A DNA stretch of 64,000 bases from CAWKDG01 sp963848355 (GTDB taxonomy: Bacteria; Actinomycetota; Acidimicrobiia; Acidimicrobiales; UBA8190), in assembly GCA_963848355.1 (NCBI GenBank), contig CAWKDG010000012.1, positions 372,001 to 436,000 of the forward strand. Reading direction: 5' to 3'. The first letter of the stretch is position 1. The number at the start of each line of letters is the position of its first letter. The notes under the pieces were generated by a model, which was given only the letters and a program-made list of their open reading frames with translations, did no database searches and had not been told where the DNA came from. The position numbers were made by a program, and so were the translations under genes. Positions 8,393 through 16,976 of this stretch are shown in pieces.

Positions 8393-8862
8393 TGGCGATC
8401 TCGCCCCACGTCGAGCGGCTGCGCCAACTCGTGGGTCACGAGCTGCTCGTCCTGCCGTCGGCGGGGGTGCTCCCCCGCGACCACGAGGGCCGGATCCTTC
8501 TCGTCCGGCTCATCGACACCGGCCAGTGGGCGGTCATCGGCGGCGCCGTCGAACCGGACGAGTCACCGCAGGACGCGGCCGTGCGCGAAGCCGAGGAGGA
8601 GGCCGGCGTGCAGGTGCGGCTCGGCCCCATCCTGGGCGTCATCGGCGGGCCCGAGTTCCGGGTCACCTATCCGAACGGCGATCAGACCTCCTACGTCTCC
8701 ACCGTCTTCGACGCCACCGTGATCGGCGGCTCTCCCCGGCCCGACGGGGACGAGACGTCCGCCGCGCAGTGGTGGGCGCGCCACCAGCTGCCCTACGGCG
8801 AGATGAGCAGCTTCACCCGGGCACTGCTGCAGGCCGTGGGAGTCGAGGAGGGTGGTCAGTGA
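8392..8862 (+). CDS. NUDIX hydrolase
   Basis: A 156-residue single-domain NUDIX protein. The complete NUDIX box (GX5EX7REUXEEXGU) is present from about residue 50: GGAVEPDESPQDAAVREAEE followed by EAGV. The Glu residues bind magnesium and catalyse hydrolysis of a nucleoside-diphosphate-linked substrate; the specific substrate cannot be told. The ATG overlaps the stop of the OYE gene (TGATG), so the two are co-translated. The 3' end overlaps the end of the convergent permease gene by 7 bp. Confidence 0.88.
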   Translation: MAISPHVERLRQLVGHELLVLPSAGVLPRDHEGRILLVRLIDTGQWAVIGGAVEPDESPQDAAVREAEEEAGVQVRLGPILGVIGGPEFRVTYPNGDQTSYVSTVFDATVIGGSPRPDGDETSAAQWWARHQLPYGEMSSFTRALLQAVGVEEGGQ

Positions 8863-10043
8863 GAGCCGGCGAGGACGAGCATGCCCACGGCGGCGGCCAC
8901 CGACAGCGGCACCGACAGGAACCCGAGGACACTGGCGCGCGCCACCGACGGGCGGGCGCCGGTGGACTTGGCGGCCCGTAACCACAGGATCCACGCCAGC
9001 GATCCGGTGACGAAGAGGTTGGGGCCGACGTCCAACCCGACCAGCAGCGCGTAGGGGCGAGTCGGTACCCGTGCGGCCAGGAGGGACGCCGCCGGCAGGT
9101 TGTTGACGAGCACGCTCGCCACCGCCGCGGTCGCAGCCGTGGCCCAGGCGTCGAGATGCGACAGGAACGTGGCCGGGCCCGACCACGACCGCCCCAGGGT
9201 GCCGAGGGCGACGGCCACTCCGAAGAGCCCGACCAGGACGGGGAGACCGAGTACCTCGGCCACCCGGTGGTGGCTTGCGCCACCCTGGGCCAGTCGGAAG
9301 CCCACCACCAGGATCCCCACCGCGGCCACGGGGACGGCCGGCGCCCGCAGCGCCACCACGAGAACGGTCACGACCGTCACGGCCACGAGGCCGAGGCCGA
9401 GCCCGGACGTCGCCGGCGGCCGTGGGGACCGGTCACCGGTCCCGGCGGCTCGCAGCGTGCGACGCTCCGCGATGCCCACGACGGTGGCCGTCACCACGAC
9501 GGCGACCACCCACGCCGGGGCCATGTGACCGAAGAAGGCCGCGCCGGAGACGTGCAGGTGACCGACCACGATCAGATTGGTCAGATTCGATCCCGGCAAG
9601 AGCAACGAGCCGGCGTTCGACAACAGCAGACAGCCGTACAGCAACGGCCGCTCGTCGTCGCCACGACTTCGTGCCGCATGGGCGAGGACGGGCGTGAGGA
9701 AGACCACGGACGTGTCGAGGTTCAGCACCGCCGTCACGAGCGCCACCAGGACCGACCCTCCGACGAACAGAGCGACGCCGTTCGGTGCCAGGCGAGCGAC
9801 GTGGGAGCCCGCCGTGCGGAAGAGCCCGTCTCCTTCGGCGACCAGGCCGACCAGGAGGAGGCCCGCCACGAGGACGAACGGAGACCACACCTGTGAAGCC
9901 GCTGATCCCGTCAGGTGCCGGTTCAGGCTGACCGAGGCGGCGAGCCCGAGAACGCCCACGGCGGCGAGAATCCACCCACCACGTCCACGCCGTGTCGGTG
10001 CCGACGGTTTCGTCGGCGCCGTGATCTTCGGCCTCCTACCCAT
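8856..10043 (-). CDS. ArsB-like anion permease (ion transporter superfamily)
   Basis: A 395-residue protein with about ten to twelve hydrophobic helices. Two half-repeats are visible: LLSNAGSLLLPGSNLTNLIV in the first half and VNNLPAASLLAARVP with VGLDVGPNLFVTGSLAWIL in the second. The latter matches the ArsB/NhaD-type hairpin with its NNLP and GPN-x3-TGS signatures. The family exports arsenite or moves other anions; no arsR, arsC or arsA lies nearby, so arsenite is not assured. Its start overlaps the end of the MFS gene by 8 bp, so the two transporters are probably one transcript. Confidence 0.75.
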   Translation of the reverse strand: MGRRPKITAPTKPSAPTRRGRGGWILAAVGVLGLAASVSLNRHLTGSAASQVWSPFVLVAGLLLVGLVAEGDGLFRTAGSHVARLAPNGVALFVGGSVLVALVTAVLNLDTSVVFLTPVLAHAARSRGDDERPLLYGCLLLSNAGSLLLPGSNLTNLIVVGHLHVSGAAFFGHMAPAWVVAVVVTATVVGIAERRTLRAAGTGDRSPRPPATSGLGLGLVAVTVVTVLVVALRAPAVPVAAVGILVVGFRLAQGGASHHRVAEVLGLPVLVGLFGVAVALGTLGRSWSGPATFLSHLDAWATAATAAVASVLVNNLPAASLLAARVPTRPYALLVGLDVGPNLFVTGSLAWILWLRAAKSTGARPSVARASVLGFLSVPLSVAAAVGMLVLAGSH

Positions 10044-11253
10044 CGGTGGCCGCCCCCGACACCCCGAGGCGGGCCAGGAGTCGTCTCCCCGACGGGCGCA
10101 GGGCCAGCACCGTCAGGGCGAAGGCGGCGGCCAGGAGGGCGAAGGGAATGGCGTCGTCGGTGACCTGGGCCAGGGCACCGCTGGAGGCAGCGGCCACCCC
10201 CTGTCCCGCCGCCCAGGCCAGGTTGGCCAGCCCGAACGCCAGCCCCTGATGGAGATGCCGCCGATCGGCACCGTCGCTGACCATGGCCGAGGCCGGGACG
10301 AAGAGGACGCCGTAGGCCGGGAGCCCGACCACGAGCAGGCACACCAGGATCGAGGCCGGGCTCACGAAGGGAATGAGGACACTGACGACGACGGCGACGA
10401 CGAGGGACACCCGCACGGGGGCGAGCGCCCCGCGACGGTCCGAGAGTCGACCGATGACGGGAGAGAAACCACCCTCGAGTGCGGCGGCGCCGAGGAAGGC
10501 GACGCTGATCACCACGGCGCTGGCTCCGAGAGCGCTCAGGCGCAGCGGGACGAGGACGTCGACCACCCCGAAGGCGACCCCGGCGAGGGCCGTGAGCCAC
10601 ATCCCGGCCGCAATCCCCGGTTCGGCCAGGGCGGGCAGGGCGGCCCGCAGGCTCTGCGCCTCGCCGGCGGCGGGCGTGGGCATCGTCAGGCTGGCGGCGA
10701 GAAGCACGACACCGGCGACACCGGCGGCGGCGAAGGTGGGGCCCGTCCCGACGCGACTGGCGACGGCCCCGACCACCGGGCCGACGAGCGCCCCGCCGAG
10801 GGCGGCGGCGAAGGCCACCCCGAGGACCCTCCCGCGCCGGTCGACGGGGGCGGCCGCCGCCAGCCAGGCGAGGCTCCCCGCCCACGTGCAGGCACCGGCG
10901 ACGCCCTGGACGAATCGGGCCCCGTCGAGAACGGCGTGCGAGGAACTGAAGCCGAAGACGAGCGTGGCCCCGCTCATGACGGCCAGACCGAGCACGAGGG
11001 CGGGCCGCACGCCGAGACGGGTGGCGAGGACGCCCCCGGGGAGAGCACCGACCAGGGTTCCCACCGGATAGGCGGCGACGAGGATCCCGGCTCCCGCCTT
11101 CGACAACCCGAGGCCGTGGACGTAGTGGGGCAGAAGCGGCGTGAGGGCGGTGAAGAAGACCGTGTCGACCAGCACGGCGGCGCAGATCAACGGCAGAAGC
11201 CCCCGAGGCAGGCCCGGCTCCGACGGTGCTCCCGCCCTCCCCTGACCACGCAC
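10036..11253 (-). CDS. Major facilitator superfamily transporter
   Basis: A 405-residue membrane protein with 12 predicted helices in two halves. The loop between helices 2 and 3 carries the MFS motif-A pattern (GVLATRLGVRPAL), repeated in the second half as IGRLSDRRGALAP. The arrangement is like drug:proton antiporters, but substrate cannot be inferred. It lies first in a two-gene transporter unit and overlaps the ArsB-like permease by 8 bp. Only about 50 bp separate its start from the end of the upstream secreted-protein gene on the same strand, so all three may be transcribed together. Confidence 0.85.
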   Translation of the reverse strand: MRGQGRAGAPSEPGLPRGLLPLICAAVLVDTVFFTALTPLLPHYVHGLGLSKAGAGILVAAYPVGTLVGALPGGVLATRLGVRPALVLGLAVMSGATLVFGFSSSHAVLDGARFVQGVAGACTWAGSLAWLAAAAPVDRRGRVLGVAFAAALGGALVGPVVGAVASRVGTGPTFAAAGVAGVVLLAASLTMPTPAAGEAQSLRAALPALAEPGIAAGMWLTALAGVAFGVVDVLVPLRLSALGASAVVISVAFLGAAALEGGFSPVIGRLSDRRGALAPVRVSLVVAVVVSVLIPFVSPASILVCLLVVGLPAYGVLFVPASAMVSDGADRRHLHQGLAFGLANLAWAAGQGVAAASSGALAQVTDDAIPFALLAAAFALTVLALRPSGRRLLARLGVSGAATDG

Positions 11254-11303
11254 GGGCCCAGTATCGCCCCTGATCTACTCCCCGGCTGACGCCTCCCCCG
11301 GGC

Positions 11304-12302
11304 CTACGCCCCGGAGTCGCACTGAGAGGGATCGGCGGCTCCGGAGTCGGCGCTCACCATGAGGCACGACTCGTCCACGACCTCGAAATCGGACCCGGTG
11401 ATCTGGGTGAGATCGTGCAACGTGGTGTTGTTCCAGTAGGAGCTGGGCACACCGCTGATGAACCAGGGGGAGCCGTTGTCGGCCACGATCATCCCGTAGG
11501 TCTTGAGGGCCTGGAGGATGACCTGGTCCATGGGCGGGAACTGCGAGATGTCGACGCTCGCCTTCAGGCGCAGGCGCAGCCCCATGGGAGGTAGTGACGG
11601 GTCCGCCGTTCCCGCCTCGTGGCGGGCGGGCCAGATGTAGGTGTCGTCGGACGCCGGCACCGTCACCCGGATGGCATGGTCGATGACGCCGGCCTGCACC
11701 TCCTCGGGGCGGACCAACCCGGGGAGGATGGGCAGGCCGGCGGCGTCGGCCGACGTCCATCCGGCCGGACGCAGGGCGTCGGAACCGAGCGGGAACACCG
11801 CCCCCGACCCGGCGTGCCACGACTTCCCCCCGTGCCGGGGGTGCGCCGAGAACAGCTCGTAGTCGGTGCAGTTCCCGGAATCGACGACGAGGACATGGCG
11901 GTCACCGGTGGCACGGGGGCCGCCCTCGATGAGCGGCTTCTTCGGAATCGGGTACGGACCGTGGTCGCTCTGCGAGGCGTATGTGAACGTCACCGGGACG
12001 AAGGGCTGTGTCGAGGGGACGACGTTGTAGGGGATGCCGATCGGCTCGCCGTCGTACTTGCCGGACCCGAAGTCGGGGTGCAGCGGTGCGGTGGCCCCGA
12101 TGCTGGCGATGTCGGTGGCCGAGTCGGGGTCGACGGGCAGATCGGACACGTTGGCGTGCCAGACATTGTCGGCCGGCAGGACGCTGCAGCCCGGCGCCCC
12201 GGGGAGCGTGTCGGCGTGTCCGACACCGGGAGTGAAGACGAGCACCAGCGCCGTGACCACGACCGGCAACGCCAGCGAGCGCACCCGGTGCGAACGTGCC
12301 AT
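11304..12302 (-). CDS. Secreted protein of unknown function
   Basis: A 332-residue protein whose N-terminus is a clear Sec signal: basic MARSHRVRS, a hydrophobic core (LALPVVVTALVLVF), then a likely cleavage site near GHADT. The mature part has no domain I can name. It contains four Cys, which could form disulfides outside the cell, a VLVVDSGNCTDYELFSAH stretch, and a C-terminal half with IDHAIRVTVPASDDTYIWPA and ILQALKTYGMIVADNGSPW. This last pattern recurs in uncharacterised exported proteins of actinobacteria. The ATG at 12302 was chosen because the signal peptide begins there; the frame continues upstream without protein-like sequence. Divergent from the HAD gene with a 27-bp gap. Confidence 0.75.
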   Translation of the reverse strand: MARSHRVRSLALPVVVTALVLVFTPGVGHADTLPGAPGCSVLPADNVWHANVSDLPVDPDSATDIASIGATAPLHPDFGSGKYDGEPIGIPYNVVPSTQPFVPVTFTYASQSDHGPYPIPKKPLIEGGPRATGDRHVLVVDSGNCTDYELFSAHPRHGGKSWHAGSGAVFPLGSDALRPAGWTSADAAGLPILPGLVRPEEVQAGVIDHAIRVTVPASDDTYIWPARHEAGTADPSLPPMGLRLRLKASVDISQFPPMDQVILQALKTYGMIVADNGSPWFISGVPSSYWNNTTLHDLTQITGSDFEVVDESCLMVSADSGAADPSQCDSGA

Positions 12303-12329
12303 GACCCCGACCACGCTACCGTCGGTCCG

Positions 12330-13097
12330 ATGCCCGCCGGGACCACGATCTTCGACCTCGACGACACCCTGATCATCGAAGAGGAGGTGGCCCGGGCGTC
12401 CCTGCGGCGCGCGGCCGGGCTCCTCCCCGACTACGACCCGCACCGGGTCGAGGAGGTCGTGCTGGACAACGCCCGCCGGTTGTGGCGCGCCGGGCCGTAC
12501 CGCCAACTCTGCTGGGATCTCGGTATCGCCTCCTGGGAGGGTCTCTGGGCCACGTTCGACGGCGGCCACCCCGTCCTCGGCAACCTCCGGACCTGGGTCC
12601 GCGGCTACCGGCCCGAGGTGTGGCACGACGCCCTGGCCGTGCTCGGGGTGGAGGACCCCCGGCTGGCGAACGCCATGGCGGACGCCTACGTCGAGAGCCA
12701 GCGCAGCGGCCACCGACTCATCGACGGGGCCGCCCGGGCGGTTCGTTCGCTGCAAAAGACCGGACGCCTCGGTCTCCTCACCAACGGGCCGGCCGACATC
12801 CAGCGCCTCAAGTTCCAGGCGACGGGGCTGGCCGACTGCTTCGACGCCGTCGTCATCTCGGGCGAGGTGGGCATGGGCAAGCCCGACCCGGCCGTCTTCG
12901 CCTACGCCCTCGACCAGCTGGGGGCGTCGCCGCAGACCACGGTCATGGTCGGTGACAGCTGGGAGCGCGACGTGCTCGGTGCGCTCGGGGCCGGCCTCTC
13001 CGCCGTCTGGGTGGCCGGGGGCCGCACCCCGCCCGAGGAGCTCGCCGGCGTCACCGTGGTCGACACCGTGGGCGAGCTCGCCGGTCCACCGATGTAG
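12330..13097 (+). CDS. HAD-superfamily hydrolase
   Basis: A 255-residue haloacid-dehalogenase-type phosphatase. All four HAD motifs are visible: the nucleophile motif FDLDDT (residues 8-13), LLTNG near residue 150, the Lys in GKPDP near 183, and the metal-binding VGDSWERD near 208. A helical cap lies between motifs I and II. It is likely a cytosolic phosphatase acting on a small metabolite; substrate unknown. The ATG at 12330 begins one residue before the typical start. It shares a short divergent region with the secreted-protein gene. Confidence 0.85.
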   Translation: MPAGTTIFDLDDTLIIEEEVARASLRRAAGLLPDYDPHRVEEVVLDNARRLWRAGPYRQLCWDLGIASWEGLWATFDGGHPVLGNLRTWVRGYRPEVWHDALAVLGVEDPRLANAMADAYVESQRSGHRLIDGAARAVRSLQKTGRLGLLTNGPADIQRLKFQATGLADCFDAVVISGEVGMGKPDPAVFAYALDQLGASPQTTVMVGDSWERDVLGALGAGLSAVWVAGGRTPPEELAGVTVVDTVGELAGPPM

Positions 13098-13118
13098 GCG
13101 CCGAACCGCCCGAGCTCG

Positions 13119-13580
13119 TCACGGCGTTCCCGACGTGCGACGCCGCACCGCCTCGCGCACCTCGCGCCGCCAGACGAACCGGAGTCCCGACCAGTCGTCC
13201 CCGATGGCCGCCACCTTGACGTCGACCAGGCCCGTCTCCAGGGCGGCACGGCGCACGAGATCGTCACCGAGATCGCTCAGGTGGCCGGCGGCCTTGCGGG
13301 GCCAGGCCAGCCACAGCGAGTCCTCGGCCCGCAGCACGGGGACGACCCGGGGCACGACCGTTTCCAGGTCCGACGCCCGCCGCAGGAAGGCGATGACGAG
13401 GTCGGCCGGCCCCTGCAGCCCCCGGCGCAGCCGGGCTCCGTGAGGGAGCTCCCCCACCGACCAGGCCCGTGGGGCGCCCAGGAGGGCCACGACGTCGCCA
13501 GGGCCGATCCCGAGCTTGCGGGCGAGACCCGAGGGTACCGAAGGCGGCGGGGCCGGTGCGGAGCCACGGGCCGCGCTCAC
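13119..13580 (-). CDS. DUF3052 family protein
   Basis: A 153-residue protein of a small actinobacterial family. The conserved core is visible: GLARKLGIGPGDVVALLGAP at the front, LWLAWPRKAAG in the middle and GLVDVKVAAIGDDWSGLRFV near the end. No enzymatic motif is known to me. The GTG at 13580 places the start 20 bp after the cytochrome b stop on the same strand, so it probably rides on the ctaE-qcr transcript. The frame also runs upstream over the qcrB end, where it is not protein-like. A role linked to respiration is only suggested by position. Confidence 0.75.
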   Translation of the reverse strand: MSAARGSAPAPPPSVPSGLARKLGIGPGDVVALLGAPRAWSVGELPHGARLRRGLQGPADLVIAFLRRASDLETVVPRVVPVLRAEDSLWLAWPRKAAGHLSDLGDDLVRRAALETGLVDVKVAAIGDDWSGLRFVWRREVREAVRRRTSGTP

Positions 13581-13599
13581 GGCCGCCCGCCCACCGGAC

Positions 13600-16122
13600 C
13601 TAGAGCTGACGAGGAATGCGCCGGACCCCTGCCCCCTCGCCGGCGGCCACCGGCTCCGGCTCGGGCTCGATGAAGGCGGGAACCGGTTCGGGGTCGAGCT
13701 CGACGTGCCCGTCACCGGGGCGTGGCGGCGACGGCACCGTGGCGTACTCGCCCTGAGCGGAACGGGTGACGACGACGGCCCGTTTGCGCTTGCCGATGCC
13801 GTGCAGACCCGTCATCTCCCGGCAGATCGACCACGTCACGAGGCCGACGATGATCGGCACGATGAACACGGCGAAGCGGAAGAACCACAGCACCGTGTTG
13901 AGCGAGATCTGGGTGAAGTTGGCCAGGACGTCGGTAGAGCTGGCGGCGAAGAGCATGAAGTAGAAGGCCAGGCCCGTCGCCCCCACCGCCGTGTGCAGCG
14001 GCCGGTCCCGGGGGCGGTCGAGGAGGTTGTGGGAGTCGCGGTTGCCGGTGACCCGCGATTCGATGAAGGGCCACAGGTAGAAGAGATTGAAGGTGAGTCC
14101 CGGGAAGAGCACGGCGGGCAGGAACACCTCGAAGGGGATGGTGTGCCCGAAGCCGGTGAACTCCCAGCTGGGCATGATGCGCAGCGCCCCGTCGAGCCAG
14201 CCCATGTACCAGTCGGGTTGGACGGCGTAGCTGATTCGGGTGGGTTCGTAGGGGCCGAATTGCCAGATGGGGTTGATCTGGACCAGAGCCCCGAGAGCCC
14301 ACAGCACCCCGGTCACCATGAAGAGGAACCCGGTCGTCTTCAGGATGAAGGTGGGGTACATCGGGGTCCCGACCACGTTGTCCTCGGTGCGGCCGTGGCC
14401 GGGGAACTGGGTGTGCTTCTGCTTCACCAGCAACCCCAGGTGGCCGGCGATCAACCCCAGGAGGACCAGGGGGATGACGAGGACGTGGAGGATGAAGAAG
14501 CGGGGGATGATGAGCCCGTTGCCGGGGAAGTTCCCGCCGAAGACGAACGAGGCCAGGTAGCTGCCGACGACCGGGATCGACAGGATGATCGAGTAGGCGA
14601 TCCTGATACCGGTCCCTGAGACGAGGTCGTCGGGGAGCGAGTAGCCGAGGAACCCCTCCACGATGGCCAGCGTCAGCAGGGTGACGCCGATGAACCAGTT
14701 GAGCTCGCGTGGCTTGCGGAAGGCGCCGGTGAAGAAGATGCGGGCCATGTGGACGGCGATGGCCCCCACGAAGACGTCGGCCGCCCAGTGGTGCATCTGC
14801 CTGATGATGAGTCCACTGCGGACGCCGAAGGAGAGGTTGAGCGACGAGGCGTAGGCGGCCGACATCCTGGTGCCCCGCAGCGGCACGTAGACGCCGTGGT
14901 AGACGACCTCAGCCGACGACGGGACGAAGTACAGCGACAGGAAGACACCTGTGGCGAGGAGGATGATGAAGGAGTAGAGGGCGATCTCCCCCAGGAGGAA
15001 CGACCAGTGGTCGGGGAAGATCTTGTCGAGCATGGTGCGGCCGCCCTTGGCCACACCAAGCCGGTCGTCCAACCACCGCACGGCCCCGTCGACCGGCTTG
15101 TTCTTGGTGGCGCGCGTGCCGTTGGCGCTCCCGTTCCTCGACGTCGCCGCCGAGGATGTCGCGTTCGATGTCGTGGTCACGACCGCTCCCAGAATCCGGG
15201 CCCGACGGGCTGGTCGTAACCGGCGCTGCGCCCTGATGAAGCCCTCGTCGTCGATCATCAGCGGCAGCTGGGGCAGGGGGCGGGGAGCGGGTCCGAACAC
15301 GGGCTTGGCCCCCTGGGTGACGTCGAACAGCGACTGGTGGCACGGGCAGAGCAGTTGGAGCAGCTCCTCCTGGTAGAGCCCGACGGGGCAGCCGGCGTGG
15401 GTGCACACCTTGGAGTAGGCCACGTAGGCGTCGGGGATCCAGTCGCGACGGGCGGCCGGGACGGGCCAGGGACGGGCCAGCGGCTTGATGAGCACGGTCT
15501 GGTCGTAGGCCGAGGCGTTCTCGTTGGTGAAGCCCTCGGGGAACACGGTCATGAAGCCTCCGACCTCGAGGTCGGCGCGGTGGACGGGACGGCCCTGGAT
15601 GTCGACGAGGCGGATCCCGGCCTTCCAATTGGTCGTCTCCAGGGTCGTCCCCGGCTTGGGCCCGAGCGAGCGCAGGAGAGGGAAGACGAGGACGACCCCC
15701 ATGATCCCGGAGCCGGCGGCCAGGAGCCCAGCGAGGAAGCCGCGGCGGCGCACCACCATCGTGCCCCGGTCGACCACGGCGGCCGTCATGGCCTCGATGT
15801 CTTCTTCGCTCGAACGGAACGGGTGACGGTCCTCGACGAAGGGGCCCTGGGGGAGCAGGTACTTGCCCCAGGCCGAGAGCCCGAAGCCGAAACCGAAGAA
15901 GCCCACCCCGAGGGCGATGCCCTGGAACGGGTTGTCACCGCCCACCCAGTAGAGACCGCCGTAGGCGGCGAAGCCGGCCACGCCGATGAGGAGAATGACG
16001 GCCACCATGACCTCGGTCCGACGGGGGTTCTTGGCCAGGGGCAGCATGTGGGGGTCGTCGAAGCGCGCCACCGGATAGGCGACGGGCGTCGCCGTCATGG
16101 TCTGCCCGTCGTGGTCGGTCAT
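13600..16122 (-). CDS. qcrA-qcrB: Rieske iron-sulfur protein QcrA joined in one frame to cytochrome b QcrB
   Basis: As written, one 840-residue frame encodes both subunits of the menaquinol:cytochrome c reductase. Residues 1 to about 300 are QcrA: three N-terminal transmembrane helices, a twin-Arg-like VVRRRGFLAGLL segment, and the Rieske motifs CTHAGC (near 245) and CPCHQS (near 260). From about residue 315 on is QcrB: eight-helix cytochrome b with heme ligands in MHHWAADVFVG and AIAVHMARIF and the long actinobacterial C-terminal tail. The join is not a normal linker. The expected QcrA ending (SAGYDQPVGPGFWERS, then TGA) is encoded in the next frame, and its TGA (15179-15177) overlaps a GTG (15180-15178) that starts QcrB at VTTTSN. 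An indel near 15225-15228 therefore fuses two genes: qcrA about 15177-16122 and qcrB 13600-15180 (526 aa). Confidence 0.9.
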   Translation of the reverse strand: MTDHDGQTMTATPVAYPVARFDDPHMLPLAKNPRRTEVMVAVILLIGVAGFAAYGGLYWVGGDNPFQGIALGVGFFGFGFGLSAWGKYLLPQGPFVEDRHPFRSSEEDIEAMTAAVVDRGTMVVRRRGFLAGLLAAGSGIMGVVLVFPLLRSLGPKPGTTLETTNWKAGIRLVDIQGRPVHRADLEVGGFMTVFPEGFTNENASAYDQTVLIKPLARPWPVPAARRDWIPDAYVAYSKVCTHAGCPVGLYQEELLQLLCPCHQSLFDVTQGAKPVFGPAPRPLPQLPLMIDDEGFIRAQRRLRPARRARILGAVVTTTSNATSSAATSRNGSANGTRATKNKPVDGAVRWLDDRLGVAKGGRTMLDKIFPDHWSFLLGEIALYSFIILLATGVFLSLYFVPSSAEVVYHGVYVPLRGTRMSAAYASSLNLSFGVRSGLIIRQMHHWAADVFVGAIAVHMARIFFTGAFRKPRELNWFIGVTLLTLAIVEGFLGYSLPDDLVSGTGIRIAYSIILSIPVVGSYLASFVFGGNFPGNGLIIPRFFILHVLVIPLVLLGLIAGHLGLLVKQKHTQFPGHGRTEDNVVGTPMYPTFILKTTGFLFMVTGVLWALGALVQINPIWQFGPYEPTRISYAVQPDWYMGWLDGALRIMPSWEFTGFGHTIPFEVFLPAVLFPGLTFNLFYLWPFIESRVTGNRDSHNLLDRPRDRPLHTAVGATGLAFYFMLFAASSTDVLANFTQISLNTVLWFFRFAVFIVPIIVGLVTWSICREMTGLHGIGKRKRAVVVTRSAQGEYATVPSPPRPGDGHVELDPEPVPAFIEPEPEPVAAGEGAGVRRIPRQL
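15177..15240 (-). other. Frameshift junction between qcrA and qcrB
   Basis: On the minus strand the frame reads GFIRAQ then RRLRPARRARILGAV and enters QcrB. One frame over, the same bases read SAGYDQPVGPGFWERS and stop at TGA, which is the ordinary actinobacterial QcrA C-terminus. Read this way, the interval 15177-16122 is 946 nt, one more than a multiple of three, so one extra base (or two missing) near 15225-15228 explains it. The GTGA overlap at 15180-15177 is the usual coupling of the two genes. Confidence 0.8.
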
Positions 16123-16976
16123 GCCCGGTCCCCGATCCAGAAGGCCACCAGCATGAGGCCGCCGACGCCGATGAGGAGCCCGATGAAGCCCTCGGCCACG
16201 GGGCCGATCCCTCCGAGCCCGATGCCACCGACGTTGTCGGGGTGCTGGATGGGGCCGGTCACGTAGGCCACGATGTCGGCCACCTGCTGGTCGGAGAGCT
16301 GGTCGGGGCCGAAGTGAGGCATGTTGGCCGGACCGATGCGCAGGGCCTCGACGGCCTGGTAGGGGTAGGCCTTGTGCAGCGACGGCGCCGAGTTCCCGTC
16401 GGCCAGCGCGTCACCCGAGCCCGTGATGGTGTGGCAGGCAGCGCAGTTGAGGACGAACATCGAGTTGCCCTCGGCCAGGTTGGCCCCCTTCAGGTTCACC
16501 ACCGGGATGCCGTCCGGATACCCCGGTGCCGTCGGACCGAGAGACCCGACGAAGGAGGCGATCTCGAGGACCTCCTTGGGCGGGAAGCGCGGTGCCTTCT
16601 GGATCGGCTGGGTGGCCGGGTTGCCGAGCGGCATGCGCCCGGTGGAGACCCAGAAGTCGGCCGTGGCCGGGCCGAGACCCACCAGGTTCGGCCCGTTGGC
16701 CGTTCCCGTCCCGTCGACGCCGTGACAGCTCGAGCAATTGGCCTCGAACAACTGCTCACCGGCTCCGATGTACGACTTCGGCAGCTTCCGGTAGGCGATG
16801 GGGTCGGGGGGGTCGAGCGCGTTCGTCGCCCCTGACGCCGTCGACGCCGAGACGGTGCGGGACGTGGCCCCGGGACTGAGGAGCCCCACCACCGCCACCC
16901 CGACAACGATCAGGGCGGGCAGCACGAAGAGCCGGCGCCGTCTCATGATCTTCGTCCTCGTCGACTGGCGCGTCAT
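16119..16976 (-). CDS. qcrC: Diheme cytochrome c subunit of the bc complex (QcrC)
   Basis: A 285-residue membrane-anchored diheme cytochrome c that carries electrons from the bc complex directly to CtaC. The two heme sites are CSSCH (near residue 82) and CAACH (near 178), with likely axial Met ligands in RMPLGNP and NMPHFGP. An N-terminal signal/anchor (LFVLPALIVVGVAVVGLL) and a C-terminal transmembrane helix (FIGLLIGVGGLMLVAFWIG) fix it to the outer face of the membrane. The ATG at 16976 overlaps the ctaE stop (TGATG); the 3' end overlaps qcrA by ATGA. A second in-frame ATG ten codons on is a possible alternative. Two hemes mark the actinobacterial type. Confidence 0.95.
   Translation of the reverse strand: MTRQSTRTKIMRRRRLFVLPALIVVGVAVVGLLSPGATSRTVSASTASGATNALDPPDPIAYRKLPKSYIGAGEQLFEANCSSCHGVDGTGTANGPNLVGLGPATADFWVSTGRMPLGNPATQPIQKAPRFPPKEVLEIASFVGSLGPTAPGYPDGIPVVNLKGANLAEGNSMFVLNCAACHTITGSGDALADGNSAPSLHKAYPYQAVEALRIGPANMPHFGPDQLSDQQVADIVAYVTGPIQHPDNVGGIGLGGIGPVAEGFIGLLIGVGGLMLVAFWIGDRA

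Noticed and set aside
9577..11289. Plus-strand frame of 570 residues
   Set aside because: It opposes the ArsB-like and MFS genes, whose membrane-protein sequences are clear on the minus strand.
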